DNA from: Caulobacter endophyticus
Lineage (GTDB): Bacteria; Pseudomonadota; Alphaproteobacteria; Caulobacterales; Caulobacteraceae
Direction: 5' to 3'
Assembly: GCF_003116815.1 (NCBI RefSeq)
Contig: NZ_QDKQ01000076.1
Span: forward strand, 1-64,000
Length of the DNA stretch: 64,000 bases
The position numbers were made by a program, and so were the translations under genes. The notes under the pieces were generated by a model. It was given only the letters and a program-made list of their open reading frames with translations, was not told the DNA's origin and did not search any database. This document shows, one piece after another, positions 51,723 through 59,835 of this stretch (positions are counted from its first letter, which is position 1; each line of letters opens with the position of its first letter).

Positions 51723-51822
51723 TTGTCCACGAAGTTCACAGGGTATGACCCCCATGTGCACCAAGCTGGGGCATACCGAGTAGGGCCTGTTGGAGTTGTC
51801 CACCGGGGCGGACTTATCCCCG
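51723..51822. promoter_or_regulatory. Cluster of DnaA-like boxes
   Basis: Three same-strand boxes with 7 of 9 matches to TTATCCACA: TTGTCCACG (51723-51731), TTGTCCACC (51796-51804) and TTATCCCCG (51814-51822). Caulobacter origins use weak and moderate boxes rather than perfect E. coli ones, so this density near an AT-rich element is meaningful. Confidence 0.55.
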
Positions 51823-51833
51823 TGTTGCACTTG

Positions 51834-51885
51834 CCCTCCCCCTTCTTCCTCTCTCTCTAAGATTCTTATTTTTAAGAAGAATAAG
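51834..51885. other. Pyrimidine tract plus AT-rich palindrome (candidate unwinding element)
   Basis: A 25-base all-pyrimidine run (51834-51858) is followed by an AT-rich stretch containing two nested inverted repeats: TTCTTA-N4-TAAGAA (51863-51878) and CTTATT-N9-AATAAG (51865-51885). It adjoins the last DnaA-like box. Layout suits a duplex-unwinding element; inference. Confidence 0.5.
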
Positions 51886-51941
51886 GGGTACGGGATCGCA
51901 CGGACTTGAGTGGAACGGCTTGCCGGGATTTAACCGCCGGT

Positions 51942-52970
51942 ATGACGAGCTCTCCGATCCCGAAGTTTCTCTCCGTGCTGGCCGGTGAAACCGCCGAGCG
52001 TCCCCCGGTCTGGTTCATGCGCCAGGCGGGCCGGTATCTCCCCGAGTATCGCGCCGTGCGCGCGACGGCCCCGGACTTCATAAGCTTCTGCCTGAATCCA
52101 GAGAAAGCCGCCGAGGTCACCCTGCAGCCGCTGCGCCGCTTTCCGTACGACGCGGCCATCGTCTTCGCCGATATTTTGCTGATCCCCGGCGCGCTGGGCC
52201 AGAAGGTGTGGTTCGAGGCCGGCGAAGGCCCCAAGCTCGGCGAACTGCCCGACCTCGAGGCCATGGCCGACAGGACGCAGCAGGCCGGCGAGGCCCTGAA
52301 AGCCGTCGGTGAGACGCTCTCGCGCGTTCGCGCAGATATCGATCCTTCGAAGGCGCTGATCGGTTTCGCCGGCGCGCCGTGGACGGTGGCGACCTACATG
52401 ATCGAAGGCGGATCCAGCGATCGCTCGGGCGCGCGGACCTTCGCCTATCAGAACGCCGACAAGCTGGACCGGCTGATCCAGATCCTCGTCGACGCCACGG
52501 TCGATTATCTGGCCATGCAGGCCGCTTCCGGCGCCCAGGCGCTGAAGCTGTTCGAGAGCTGGGCCGAGGGCCTCTCCGAGCCGCTGTTCGAGCGCCTGGT
52601 GACCAAGCCCCACATCGCCATCGTCGAGGGCCTGCGGGCGCGGGGCGTGACCGTGCCGCTCATCGGCTTCCCCCGCGGGGCCGGAACGCTCGTCGAGGCC
52701 TACGCGCAGGCCGTGCCTGTGGACGGCGTGGCGCTCGACACCTCGGCCTCGGCGAAGCTGGGCCAGGCGATCCAGAAGACCAAGACCATCCAGGGCGCCC
52801 TTGATCCGCTGCTGCTGCGGGCCGGCGGCGCGGCATTGGACGAACGGGTGGAGCAGATGCTTCAGCAGTGGGGGCAGGGCCCCTATATCTTCAACCTGGG
52901 TCACGGCATCCTGCCCGACACGCCGATCGCTCACGTCGAGCAGGTGCTGAAGCGGGTGACCGGCCTGTGA
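51942..52970 (+). CDS. hemE: Uroporphyrinogen decarboxylase
   Basis: This 342-aa enzyme converts uroporphyrinogen III to coproporphyrinogen III. Signature N-terminal PPVWFMRQAGRYLPEYR, the FADILLIP loop with catalytic Asp and the GFAGAPWTVATYMIEGGSS motif are present. The gene is the first of hemE-hemH-hemJ and faces the origin; there is little ribosome-site sequence, so the message may be nearly leaderless, common in Caulobacter. GTGA overlap with hemH. Confidence 0.97.
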   Translation: MTSSPIPKFLSVLAGETAERPPVWFMRQAGRYLPEYRAVRATAPDFISFCLNPEKAAEVTLQPLRRFPYDAAIVFADILLIPGALGQKVWFEAGEGPKLGELPDLEAMADRTQQAGEALKAVGETLSRVRADIDPSKALIGFAGAPWTVATYMIEGGSSDRSGARTFAYQNADKLDRLIQILVDATVDYLAMQAASGAQALKLFESWAEGLSEPLFERLVTKPHIAIVEGLRARGVTVPLIGFPRGAGTLVEAYAQAVPVDGVALDTSASAKLGQAIQKTKTIQGALDPLLLRAGGAALDERVEQMLQQWGQGPYIFNLGHGILPDTPIAHVEQVLKRVTGL

Positions 52971-54019
52971 ACCAAGCCAACAGCGGGCGAAAGATCGCCG
53001 TCGTCCTGTTCAATCTCGGCGGACCCGACGGCCAGGCGGCCGTGCGGCCGTTCCTGTTCAACCTGTTTCGAGATCCGGCGATCATCCAAGCGCCGTTCTT
53101 CGTTCGCTATCCGGTCGCGGCGCTGATCTCGACCACCCGGGCCAAGTCGGCGCGCGCCAACTACGCCCTGATGGGCGGCGGCTCGCCGCTGCTGCCGGAA
53201 ACCGACAGGCAGGCGCGAGCGCTCGAGGCGGTTCTGGCCCAGCGCCTGCCGGGCGACACGGTCAAGGCCTTCGTGGCCATGCGCTACTGGGATCCGCTGA
53301 CCGGCGAGACGGCGAGGGCGGTGAAGGCCTGGAAGCCCGACGAGGTCGTGCTGCTGCCGCTCTATCCGCAGTATTCGACGACCACGACCGCTTCGTCTCT
53401 GAAGGCGTGGAGACGCGCCTATCGCAAGGGTCCGGGCCGCACGACGACGCTGTGCTGCTATCCGACCGCCGATGGTTTCGTGCAGGCGCACGCGGATCTG
53501 ATCCGCGCCGAGTACGTCAAGGCCGGCTCGCCGAGACCCGCGCGGATCCTGTTTTCGGCCCATGGTCTGCCGGAAAAGGTGATCACCGCCGGCGACCCCT
53601 ATCAGCGCCAGGTCGAGGCCACGGCCGCCGCGGTCGTCGAAAGGCTCGGCGATATCCTGGGCGAGGGCGTCGACTGGAAGATCAGCTACCAGAGCCGGGT
53701 CGGCCCGCTGAAGTGGATCGGCCCGTCCACCGACGACGAGGTCAAGGCGGCCGCGCAGGCGGGCCTGGCCCTGGTGGTCACGCCGATCGCCTTCGTGTCC
53801 GAACACATCGAGACGCTGGTCGAGCTGGACGTCGAGTATCGCGAACTGGCCTACGAGCACGGCGGGTCGATCTATGCCCGCGTGCCGGCCCTTGGCGTCG
53901 CCCCCGCGTTCATCGATTGTTTGGGGACTCTCGTGACTGAGGCCCTCTCTTCGGAAGCGCCGCAGGTCTGCGGCAGCGACCGATCCTGTCCCAAAACCGC
54001 CTCTGGAGCCCGCGCGTGA
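52967..54019 (+). CDS. hemH: Ferrochelatase
   Basis: This 350-aa enzyme inserts iron into protoporphyrin IX. The opening VVLFNLGGPDG, PLYPQYSTTTTAS, the active-site His in LFSAHGLPEKV and FVSEHIETLVELD are canonical. Three C-terminal cysteines (318, 335, 341) sit in an extension; C. crescentus ferrochelatase is known to carry a [2Fe-2S] cluster, so these are probable ligands, with a fourth elsewhere. GTG start overlaps hemE's stop and GTGA overlaps hemJ. Confidence 0.96.
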   Translation: MNQANSGRKIAVVLFNLGGPDGQAAVRPFLFNLFRDPAIIQAPFFVRYPVAALISTTRAKSARANYALMGGGSPLLPETDRQARALEAVLAQRLPGDTVKAFVAMRYWDPLTGETARAVKAWKPDEVVLLPLYPQYSTTTTASSLKAWRRAYRKGPGRTTTLCCYPTADGFVQAHADLIRAEYVKAGSPRPARILFSAHGLPEKVITAGDPYQRQVEATAAAVVERLGDILGEGVDWKISYQSRVGPLKWIGPSTDDEVKAAAQAGLALVVTPIAFVSEHIETLVELDVEYRELAYEHGGSIYARVPALGVAPAFIDCLGTLVTEALSSEAPQVCGSDRSCPKTASGARA

Positions 54020-54480
54020 CCGACTTCCTGGTCGAGCATTTCAACCTGATCCGCGGCCTGCACATCCTGGCCGTGATCGCCTGGATGGCGGGGATGCTCT
54101 ACCTGCCGCGGCTCTACGTCTATCACACGGGCGCCACGCTGGGCTCGGAGATGGACGCGACCTTCAAGGTCATGGAGCGGCGGCTGCTGCGCGGGATCAT
54201 CAATCCGGCGATGATCGCCGCCCTGATCTTCGGCCTGGGCCTGATCATGGCCGACGGAGTCATCCGCGGTTGGGATTTCCTGCTCAAGCCCTGGATGCTG
54301 GCCAAGCTGGCCGGCGTGTTCTTCCTGTTCGGCTGGCACGGCTTCCTGTCGAAGGCCCGCAAACAGTTCGAGGCCGGCCAGAACACCCGCTCGGAAAAAT
54401 TCTGGCGCGCCACCAACGAGCTGCCCTTCGTGGCGGCCATCGTCATCGTGCTGTCGGTGACGACCAAGTACCTGAACTAA
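54016..54480 (+). CDS. hemJ: Protoporphyrinogen oxidase HemJ
   Basis: This 154-aa membrane protein has four membrane segments with the conserved His in RGLHILAVIAWMAGMLYLPRLYVYH and RGW/KPWMLAKLAGV. HemJ replaces HemG/HemY in many alphaproteobacteria for the step before ferrochelatase. It starts at GTG overlapping hemH, completing a heme-synthesis set with hemE and hemH. Confidence 0.92.
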   Translation: MTDFLVEHFNLIRGLHILAVIAWMAGMLYLPRLYVYHTGATLGSEMDATFKVMERRLLRGIINPAMIAALIFGLGLIMADGVIRGWDFLLKPWMLAKLAGVFFLFGWHGFLSKARKQFEAGQNTRSEKFWRATNELPFVAAIVIVLSVTTKYLN

Positions 54481-54514
54481 CGGGGAGGGGACGAAACGTC
54501 CCGCGTTCTCCCCG
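54481..54514 (+). terminator. Double hairpin after hemJ
   Basis: CGGGGAG (54481-54487) pairs with CTCCCCG (54508-54514), enclosing GGGACG / CGTCCC (54488-54502). It starts directly after hemJ's stop. There is no T-tract, so it may slow or protect rather than terminate. Confidence 0.5.
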
Positions 54515-54665
54515 CCTTATCCCCCGCTGCACGATAGAGCCCCACAGGACCCCATCGGTAGCGCTTGACCCCGGGGCCGCCTTGTGGTTCCCGTCTTGGT
54601 CAGACGTTGCGGTCATACCGTGGCGTTCCCGCCTTTCACGGATCGCGCCCGTCCTGGAGCGCCCC

Positions 54666-54731
54666 ATGATCCGTTCCCCTGATCGATCCGCGCCGTCGTC
54701 ATGGCGCGACCCCATCGCCGCCTTCGCCTGA
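54666..54731 (+). CDS. Possible rho leader peptide, 21 aa
   Basis: A short ORF, ATG at 54666 with GGAG six bases before it, encodes MIRSPDRSAPSSWRDPIAAFA and ends 57 nt before rho. E. coli rho is also preceded by a short leader ORF (rhoL) that takes part in autoregulation. Position and ribosome site support translation; nothing in the peptide itself suggests a function. Confidence 0.4.
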   Translation: MIRSPDRSAPSSWRDPIAAFA

Positions 54732-54753
54732 AGCCGGCTGAATTTCTATCCAA

Positions 54754-54772
54754 GCCCGGATCGTATCCGGGC
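54754..54772 (+). promoter_or_regulatory. Hairpin in front of rho
   Basis: GCCCGGAT (54754-54761), loop CGT, ATCCGGGC (54765-54772): a perfect stem ending 16 bases before the rho ATG, covering the region where a ribosome site would be. With the leader ORF it could make rho expression self-regulating. The rest of the 308-bp gap between hemJ and rho holds TTGACC near 54567 but no recognisable -10 element. Confidence 0.45.
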
Positions 54773-54788
54773 GACCGCGAGTCTATGC

Positions 54789-56237
54789 ATGACTGAAGAA
54801 ACCGATCCGCAAGCCCCGCTCGACCTGGACGCCCCCGTGGACACCGTTGGGGAAGCCACGGAAGAGGCCGCCATCGAGATCGTGACGGAAACCGCTGAGG
54901 TCGCCATCGAGGGCGACGCCGGCGACGAAGACGACAACTCCGAGATCACGGCGGCCATCGCCGCCATGGGCCTGACGCGCATGTCGCTGCAGGAACTGAA
55001 GGAAAAGTCCCCGGCCGACCTGCTGGCGTTCGCCGAGACCTTCGAGGTCGAGAACGCCAACTCCATGCGCAAGCAGGACATGATGTTCGCCATCCTGAAG
55101 ACCCTCGCCGAGGAAGGCGTGGAGATCTTCGGTTCGGGCACCATGGAAGTGCTGCAGGACGGCTTCGGCTTCCTGCGCTCGCCGGAAGCCAACTACCTGC
55201 CGGGTCCGGACGACATCTACGTGTCGCCCTCGCAGATCCGCAAGTTTGGCCTGCGCACCGGCGACAGCGTCGAGGGCGCGATCCGCTCGCCGCGCGAGGG
55301 CGAGCGTTATTTCGCCCTGACCAGTGTCTCGAAGATCAACTTCGAAAGCCCCGACAACGTGCGCCACAAGGTGCACTTCGACAACCTGACGCCGCTCTAT
55401 CCTGAAGAGCGCCTGAACATGGAACTGCCCGACCCGACCATCAAGGACCGCTCGGGCCGCGTCATCGACATCGTAGCCCCGCTCGGCAAAGGCCAGCGCT
55501 GCCTGATCGTCGCCCCGCCGCGCGTGGGTAAGACGGTGATGCTGCAGAACATCGCCAAGTCGATCGAGACCAACCACCCCGAGTGCTATCTGATCGTCCT
55601 GCTGATCGACGAGCGCCCGGAAGAAGTCACCGACATGCAGCGCACGGTGAAGGGCGAGGTCATCGCCTCGACCTTCGACGAGCCGGCCACTCGCCACGTG
55701 CAGGTCGCCGAAATGGTCATCGAAAAGGCCAAGCGCCTGGTCGAGCACAAGCGCGACGTCGTCATCCTGCTGGACTCGGTCACGCGTCTGGGCCGCGCCT
55801 ACAACACCACCGTCCCGTCGTCGGGCAAGGTGCTGACCGGCGGTGTCGACGCCAACGCCCTGCAGCGCCCCAAGCGCTTCTTCGGCGCCGCGCGTAACGT
55901 GGAAGAAGGCGGCTCGCTGTCGATCATCGCCACGGCCCTGATCGACACCGGAAGCCGCATGGACGAAGTCATCTTCGAAGAGTTCAAGGGCACCGGTAAC
56001 TCGGAAATCGTCCTCGACCGCAAGGTGGCCGACAAGCGCATCTTCCCGGCCATCGACGTGCTCAAGTCGGGCACCCGCAAGGAAGAGCTCATCACCCCGC
56101 GCGACCAGCTGCAGAAGACCTACGTGCTGCGCCGCATCCTCAACCCGATGGGCGCGTCGGACGCCATCGAGTTCCTGCTCGACAAGCTGCGCCAGTCGAA
56201 GACGAACGGCGATTTCTTCCAGAGCATGAATACTTAA
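54789..56237 (+). CDS. rho: Transcription termination factor Rho
   Basis: This 482-aa hexameric RNA helicase is longer than the E. coli protein (419) because of an acidic N-terminal extension of about 55 residues ([20 protein letters not shown] onward). The RNA-binding fold ([30 protein letters not shown]), Walker A (VAPPRVGKT) and Walker B ([17 protein letters not shown]) are intact, as is the Q-loop region and the C-terminal [17 protein letters not shown] parS site and intrinsic terminator immediately follow. Confidence 0.98.
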   Translation: MTEETDPQAPLDLDAPVDTVGEATEEAAIEIVTETAEVAIEGDAGDEDDNSEITAAIAAMGLTRMSLQELKEKSPADLLAFAETFEVENANSMRKQDMMFAILKTLAEEGVEIFGSGTMEVLQDGFGFLRSPEANYLPGPDDIYVSPSQIRKFGLRTGDSVEGAIRSPREGERYFALTSVSKINFESPDNVRHKVHFDNLTPLYPEERLNMELPDPTIKDRSGRVIDIVAPLGKGQRCLIVAPPRVGKTVMLQNIAKSIETNHPECYLIVLLIDERPEEVTDMQRTVKGEVIASTFDEPATRHVQVAEMVIEKAKRLVEHKRDVVILLDSVTRLGRAYNTTVPSSGKVLTGGVDANALQRPKRFFGAARNVEEGGSLSIIATALIDTGSRMDEVIFEEFKGTGNSEIVLDRKVADKRIFPAIDVLKSGTRKEELITPRDQLQKTYVLRRILNPMGASDAIEFLLDKLRQSKTNGDFFQSMNT

Positions 56238-56242
56238 GCTTG

Positions 56243-56260
56243 GTGTTTCACGTGAAACAC
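56243..56260. promoter_or_regulatory. parS: parS site 1 (perfect)
   Basis: GTGTTTCACGTGAAACAC is an 18-bp perfect palindrome whose inner 16 bases, TGTTTCACGTGAAACA, are the parS consensus bound by ParB. It lies 6 bases after the rho stop, in front of the rho terminator, about 4.3 kb from the origin. Confidence 0.97.
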
Positions 56261-56264
56261 GAGA

Positions 56265-56294
56265 AAGGCCCCGGAGCGATCCGGGGCCTTTTTT
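56265..56294 (+). terminator. Intrinsic terminator of rho
   Basis: AAGGCCCCGGA (56265-56275), loop GCGA, TCCGGGGCCTT (56280-56290) then TTTT: an 11-bp stem with T-run, 28 bases after the rho stop. Rho's own gene thus ends at a Rho-independent site. Confidence 0.93.
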
Positions 56295-56312
56295 GTTGGT
56301 CGGCGGTGATCA

Positions 56313-56416
56313 GATCCTCCCCCTTGGGGGAGGTGGCCCGGAGGGCCGGAGGGGGACTTCCACCGTCGGCGTCGCCCCCTCAGTCGCTCCGCGACAGCTC
56401 CCCCAGGGGAGCATTT
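56313..56416. repeat. Mosaic repeats (types B and A) before the quinone oxidoreductase end
   Basis: A type B unit at 56313-56356 (CTCCCCCTTGGGGGAG, GGCCCGGAGGGCC) and a type A unit at 56374-56416 (CCCCCTCAGTCGC, GTCGCTCCGCGAC, CTCCCCCAGGGGAG). The last bases reach the stop codon of the oxidoreductase gene. Same architecture as units at 9.4, 26.5 and 45.2 kb. Confidence 0.68.
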
Positions 56417-57380
56417 AGGGCACCAGCACCGTCGCCCCGGTCGTCTTCCGCCCCTCCAGCGCCTCATGCGCCGCCCGAGCCTCCGCCAGCGGGAAGCGCT
56501 GGCCGATCTCGATCTTCACCGCGCCCGAGGCCAGGACCTCGAACAGGGCCGCAGCGCTCTCGTCGAGCTCGTCCGTCGTGACGATGTAGTCGAACAGGCG
56601 AGGGCGGGTGATGAAGGCCGACTTGGCGCCCAGCTCCAGCGGCGCGAAGGGCGGGACGGGGCCTGAGGCGTTGCCATAGGTGACCAGCACGCCGCGACGC
56701 CCCAGGCTCTTGAGGCTGCCCTGGAAGGTGTCCTTGCCGACGCCGTCAAAGACGACCGGCACGCCGGCCCCGCCGGTGATCTCGTCCACCCGGGCAGCGA
56801 CGTCCTCGCGATCATAGAGGATCACGTGATCGGCGCCGAGGTCGCGAACGATCTGCGCCTTGGCTTCCGAACCGACCGTGGCGATGACGCTGGCGCCCAG
56901 GGCCTTGATCCATTGGACCAGGATCTGGCCGACCCCGCCGGCGGCCGCGTGGACCAGCACCGTCTGGCCGGCTTGTACCGGGAAGCAGCGGCGGACCAGG
57001 AACTCGGCCGTCATGCCCTTGAGCAGCGCGGCGGCGGCGACCTCCAGCTCGACTCGCTCTGGCGCCTTCACCGCCCGATCGGCCGGAACCACCGAGGCCT
57101 GCGCATAGGCGCCCATCGTGCCGTTGTAGGCGACGCGGTCGCCGACGGCGAAGCGGGTGACCCCCTCGCCGACGGCCTCCACGTGACCGGCGGCTTCCAG
57201 GCCCAGCACCTGCGGGTACTTCACCGGATAGAGGCCTGAACGGTGATAGGTGTCGATGAAGTTCAGGCCGACGGCCGCATGGCGGATGAGAATCTGGCCG
57301 GGGCCGGGGGAGGGAAGGTCGCGCTCTACGACCTCCAGCACTTCCGGCCCGCCCGCGGCCTTGGCTTCGACGGCCAGCAT
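56415..57380 (-). CDS. qor: NADPH:quinone oxidoreductase (MDR superfamily)
   Basis: This 321-aa medium-chain reductase lacks the zinc-binding Cys/His set, like zeta-crystallin/QOR. It shows the HAAVGLNFIDTYHRSGLYP opening, the cofactor loop VHAAAGGVGQILVQWIKALG and the SEAKAQIVRDLGAD segment; a Gly-x-Gly-Gly-Val-Gly nucleotide site is clear. It reduces quinones or enones using NADPH. ATG at 57380 overlaps the dienelactone hydrolase stop by one base, so the two genes are coupled. Confidence 0.92.
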   Translation of the reverse strand: MLAVEAKAAGGPEVLEVVERDLPSPGPGQILIRHAAVGLNFIDTYHRSGLYPVKYPQVLGLEAAGHVEAVGEGVTRFAVGDRVAYNGTMGAYAQASVVPADRAVKAPERVELEVAAAALLKGMTAEFLVRRCFPVQAGQTVLVHAAAGGVGQILVQWIKALGASVIATVGSEAKAQIVRDLGADHVILYDREDVAARVDEITGGAGVPVVFDGVGKDTFQGSLKSLGRRGVLVTYGNASGPVPPFAPLELGAKSAFITRPRLFDYIVTTDELDESAAALFEVLASGAVKIEIGQRFPLAEARAAHEALEGRKTTGATVLVP

Positions 57381-58072
57381 CAAGCGAGGGCCTTCTTGAA
57401 GAAGGCCAGGCTGCGGCCGTTGGCGAGGGACGCATCGGCGGCGTCATAGTGCTCGCCGCCTTCGCGGGCGAAGGCGTGGTCCCGGCCGGCATAGGTATGA
57501 AGGGTGATCTGCGGATGATCCTTCAGCGCCGCGAAGATCACCTGCTGGGCTTCCTTGGGCACGAACTGGTCTTCCTCGGCCACGTGCAGCAGCAGGGGCT
57601 TCTCCAGCTTCTCGGCCTCGCCGACGTGCTTCTCCAGGCCGACGCCGTAATAGGAGACCGCCGCGTCGGCGTCGGTGCGGGTGGCCGTCAGGAAGGCCAG
57701 CAGGCCGCCCAGGCAGTAGCCGACCGCGCCGACCTTGCCCGACGAAAGCGGACGGATGGCGTCGATCGTGGCGTCGATATCGGCCACGCCGGCGTCCACG
57801 TCGAAGGCATTGAACAGTTCGAAGGCCTTCTTCCACTCGGCTTCCGACTTGTCGGTGATGTCGATGCCGGGCTCGATCCGCCAGAAGAGGTCGGGGCAGA
57901 CGGCCAGGAAGCCTTCGCCGGCGAGCTTGTCGCAGATGTCGCGCATCACCTGGTTGACGCCGAAGATCTCCTGGATGACGACGACGGCCGGCGGATTGTC
58001 TCCCGTGGCGGGACGCGCCACATAGGCCGAGAAGTCGCCATCGGGCGTGTTGATCGTGAGGGTCTCGCTCAT
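57380..58072 (-). CDS. Dienelactone hydrolase family protein
   Basis: This 230-aa alpha/beta hydrolase has the Cys-Asp-His triad of the DLH family: VGYCLGGLLAFL (nucleophile Cys), AEEDQFVPKE (Asp) and GRDHAFARE (His), with the Glu of QEIFGV near the start. Known members open dienelactones in chlorocatechol breakdown, but many have other ester or lactone substrates. GGAGAG precedes the ATG at 58072. Forms a two-gene unit with the quinone reductase. Confidence 0.92.
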   Translation of the reverse strand: MSETLTINTPDGDFSAYVARPATGDNPPAVVVIQEIFGVNQVMRDICDKLAGEGFLAVCPDLFWRIEPGIDITDKSEAEWKKAFELFNAFDVDAGVADIDATIDAIRPLSSGKVGAVGYCLGGLLAFLTATRTDADAAVSYYGVGLEKHVGEAEKLEKPLLLHVAEEDQFVPKEAQQVIFAALKDHPQITLHTYAGRDHAFAREGGEHYDAADASLANGRSLAFFKKALA

Positions 58073-58187
58073 GGGGCTCTCCACATACAATAAGCCGTCG
58101 ATGGGACTTTCGACCGAAGCGCTCTAACCTGCCCCGAGCAGTGCGCGGCGTCACAATCTCGTGGCCTGCCGCCAGGGAACTTTTTCG

Positions 58188-58433
58188 ATGAAGATGACGA
58201 TCGAGATCGACTGCACCCCGGTCGAGGCGCGGGCCTTCCTGGGCCTGCCCGACGTAAGCGGATTGAACGACCATCTCGTGAAAGAGATGCAGGCGCGCAT
58301 GGACGCCAACATGGCGATGCTCGCGCCCGAGGAACTGATGAAGAACTGGATGGCGTTCGGGGCCGGCGCCCAGGACAGCTTCCGCAAGCTGATGACGGCT
58401 GCGGCCGGAGCGGCGGTCGGCAAGCGCGACTGA
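58188..58433 (+). CDS. DUF6489-like small protein, 81 aa
   Basis: [20 protein letters not shown] opens a small helical protein ([22 protein letters not shown], Ala/Gly-rich tail). I recall this pattern as a short alphaproteobacterial family (DUF6489) with phasin-like features. The ATG at 58188 has CAGGGA before it; the ORF's upstream part is not protein-like. It sits four bases before mnmE, so the two are likely cotranscribed. Confidence 0.65.
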   Translation: MKMTIEIDCTPVEARAFLGLPDVSGLNDHLVKEMQARMDANMAMLAPEELMKNWMAFGAGAQDSFRKLMTAAAGAAVGKRD

Positions 58434-58437
58434 TCTG

Positions 58438-59775
58438 ATGGCCGATACGATCTATGCGCCGGCCACGGCGGCCGGTCGCGCCGCCGTGGCGGTGATCCGC
58501 GTCTCGGGTCCGGCCAGCGGCGAGGCGGTGCGGGCCCTCACGGGAAACCTGCCCAAGACGCGCCAGGCCGTGCTTCGCACCCTGCGCCATGACGGCGTCG
58601 CGCTTGACGACGCGCTGGTGCTCTGGTTCCGGGGGCCGGCCAGCTACACCGGCGAGGACGCGGCCGAGTTTCACGTGCACGGGGGCAGGGCGGTCGTGGA
58701 GGCCCTGCTCGGCGCCCTGTCGGCCCTCGGCCTGCGCCTGGCCGAACCGGGCGAGTTCACTCGCCGGGCCTTCCAGCACGGCAAGCTCGACCTGGCTCAG
58801 GCCGAGGCCGTGGGCGACCTGATCGACGCCGAGACCGAAGGCCAGCGCAAGCAGGCGCTGGGACAACTGGGCGGCGCCTTGGGCCGTCGCTACGACGCTT
58901 GGCGCGATCTGCTGGTCCAGTCGCTGGCCATGCTGGAGGCCGCCGTCGACTTCCCCGACGAGGAACTGCCTGAGGACGTGGCTGCGCGGGCCCGCCCTGG
59001 CCTGGAGACGCTGAAGACCGAGATCGACGCCGCGCTGGCCGACGTTGCCCGTGGTCGCCGGGTGCGCGATGGCTTCCGCATCGCCCTGGTCGGCGCGCCC
59101 AATGCCGGCAAGAGCACCTTGCTCAATGCGCTGGCCGAGCGTGACGCCGCCATCGTCACCGCCACGCCGGGCACCACGCGTGACGTGATCGAGGTCCCGC
59201 TGGTGCTTGGCGGCTACAAGGCGCTGCTGGCCGATACGGCTGGAATCCGCGAAACGGTGGACGATATCGAGGCTGAGGGCGTGCGCCGGGCGCGGGTCTG
59301 GGCGCAGGAGGCGGACCTGCGTCTCTGGGTCGTCGATGCTGGCGAGTTTCACGTGAAACATTCCGAACATCACGAAATCGTCCGCCCCGGCGACTGGTTG
59401 GTGATCAACAAGATCGACCTGGTAGAGCCGGCTGCCGTTGCGGCCATACGCGCGCAGACGGCGTTGCTTGGATTGCACGTGGTGGCGCTGTCGGCGCGGG
59501 AACAGGGGGCCGGGCCTATTCGCGCCGCTCTGACCGATCACGTGGTCGACGCCCTTTCTGGCGCAGAGTTTCCGGCAGCCACCCGCATCCGCCACGCCGA
59601 ACGTCTTGGGGAGGCGAGGGCATTCCTTCAGCGCGCCTTAGCCGAAACAAGCGACGTGGAACTGGCTGCAGAGGATGTTCGCCTGGCTTCCCGTGCCCTT
59701 TCGCGGATTACAGGCCGCATCGATCCGGAGGACGTGCTTGATCGTGTCTTTTCAAGCTTCTGCATAGGGAAGTGA
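58438..59775 (+). CDS. mnmE: tRNA modification GTPase MnmE
   Basis: This 445-aa protein has the tetrahydrofolate-binding N-terminal domain, a G domain with [23 protein letters not shown] and NKIDL, and the C-terminal FCIGK with catalytic Cys. Together with MnmG it installs the 5-carboxymethylaminomethyl group at U34 of tRNA. Between the G3 and G4 motifs the loop reads [12 protein letters not shown], and those FHVKH codons are a parS site. MnmG follows 171 bp downstream, so the MnmE-MnmG complex is encoded together. Confidence 0.97.
   Translation: MADTIYAPATAAGRAAVAVIRVSGPASGEAVRALTGNLPKTRQAVLRTLRHDGVALDDALVLWFRGPASYTGEDAAEFHVHGGRAVVEALLGALSALGLRLAEPGEFTRRAFQHGKLDLAQAEAVGDLIDAETEGQRKQALGQLGGALGRRYDAWRDLLVQSLAMLEAAVDFPDEELPEDVAARARPGLETLKTEIDAALADVARGRRVRDGFRIALVGAPNAGKSTLLNALAERDAAIVTATPGTTRDVIEVPLVLGGYKALLADTAGIRETVDDIEAEGVRRARVWAQEADLRLWVVDAGEFHVKHSEHHEIVRPGDWLVINKIDLVEPAAVAAIRAQTALLGLHVVALSAREQGAGPIRAALTDHVVDALSGAEFPAATRIRHAERLGEARAFLQRALAETSDVELAAEDVRLASRALSRITGRIDPEDVLDRVFSSFCIGK
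59345..59360. promoter_or_regulatory. parS: parS site 2 (within mnmE)
   Basis: AGTTTCACGTGAAACA matches the 16-bp parS consensus in 15 of 16 bases. It encodes EFHVKH in a loop of the MnmE G domain, about residue 303. Confidence 0.93.
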
Positions 59776-59776
59776 A

Positions 59777-59792
59777 TGTTTCACGTGGAACA
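59777..59792. promoter_or_regulatory. parS: parS site 3
   Basis: TGTTTCACGTGGAACA, one base off the consensus (G for A in the second half). It starts one base after the mnmE stop codon. Confidence 0.93.
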
Positions 59793-59835
59793 GGGTCTTG
59801 AACCGTCCACAGCCTGACCACAGATACGCGCACCG

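Larger units (their letters stand above)
51464..51941. other. Chromosomal replication origin (Cori-type)
   Basis: The 446-bp non-coding gap between ppsR and hemE is in the position of the C. crescentus origin (recalled knowledge). Contents, left to right: TGATCCACA on the minus strand (51464-51472, 8/9 to the DnaA consensus, inside ppsR's start), TTAA-N7-TTTA (51477-51491), CTTTCCACA (minus, 51645-51653), TTAA-N7-TTCA (51667-51681), GAATC (51703-51707), three weaker DnaA-like boxes (51723-51822), a pyrimidine tract, an AT-rich palindrome with GATTC (51861-51865) and TTTAA near hemE. GANTC sites are CcrM methylation targets. Confidence 0.88.

Noticed and set aside
58666-58681. parS-like half (GTTTCACGTG) in mnmE
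   Set aside because: Only the first 10 to 11 of 16 bases match; it encodes the conserved EFHVHGG motif of MnmE.
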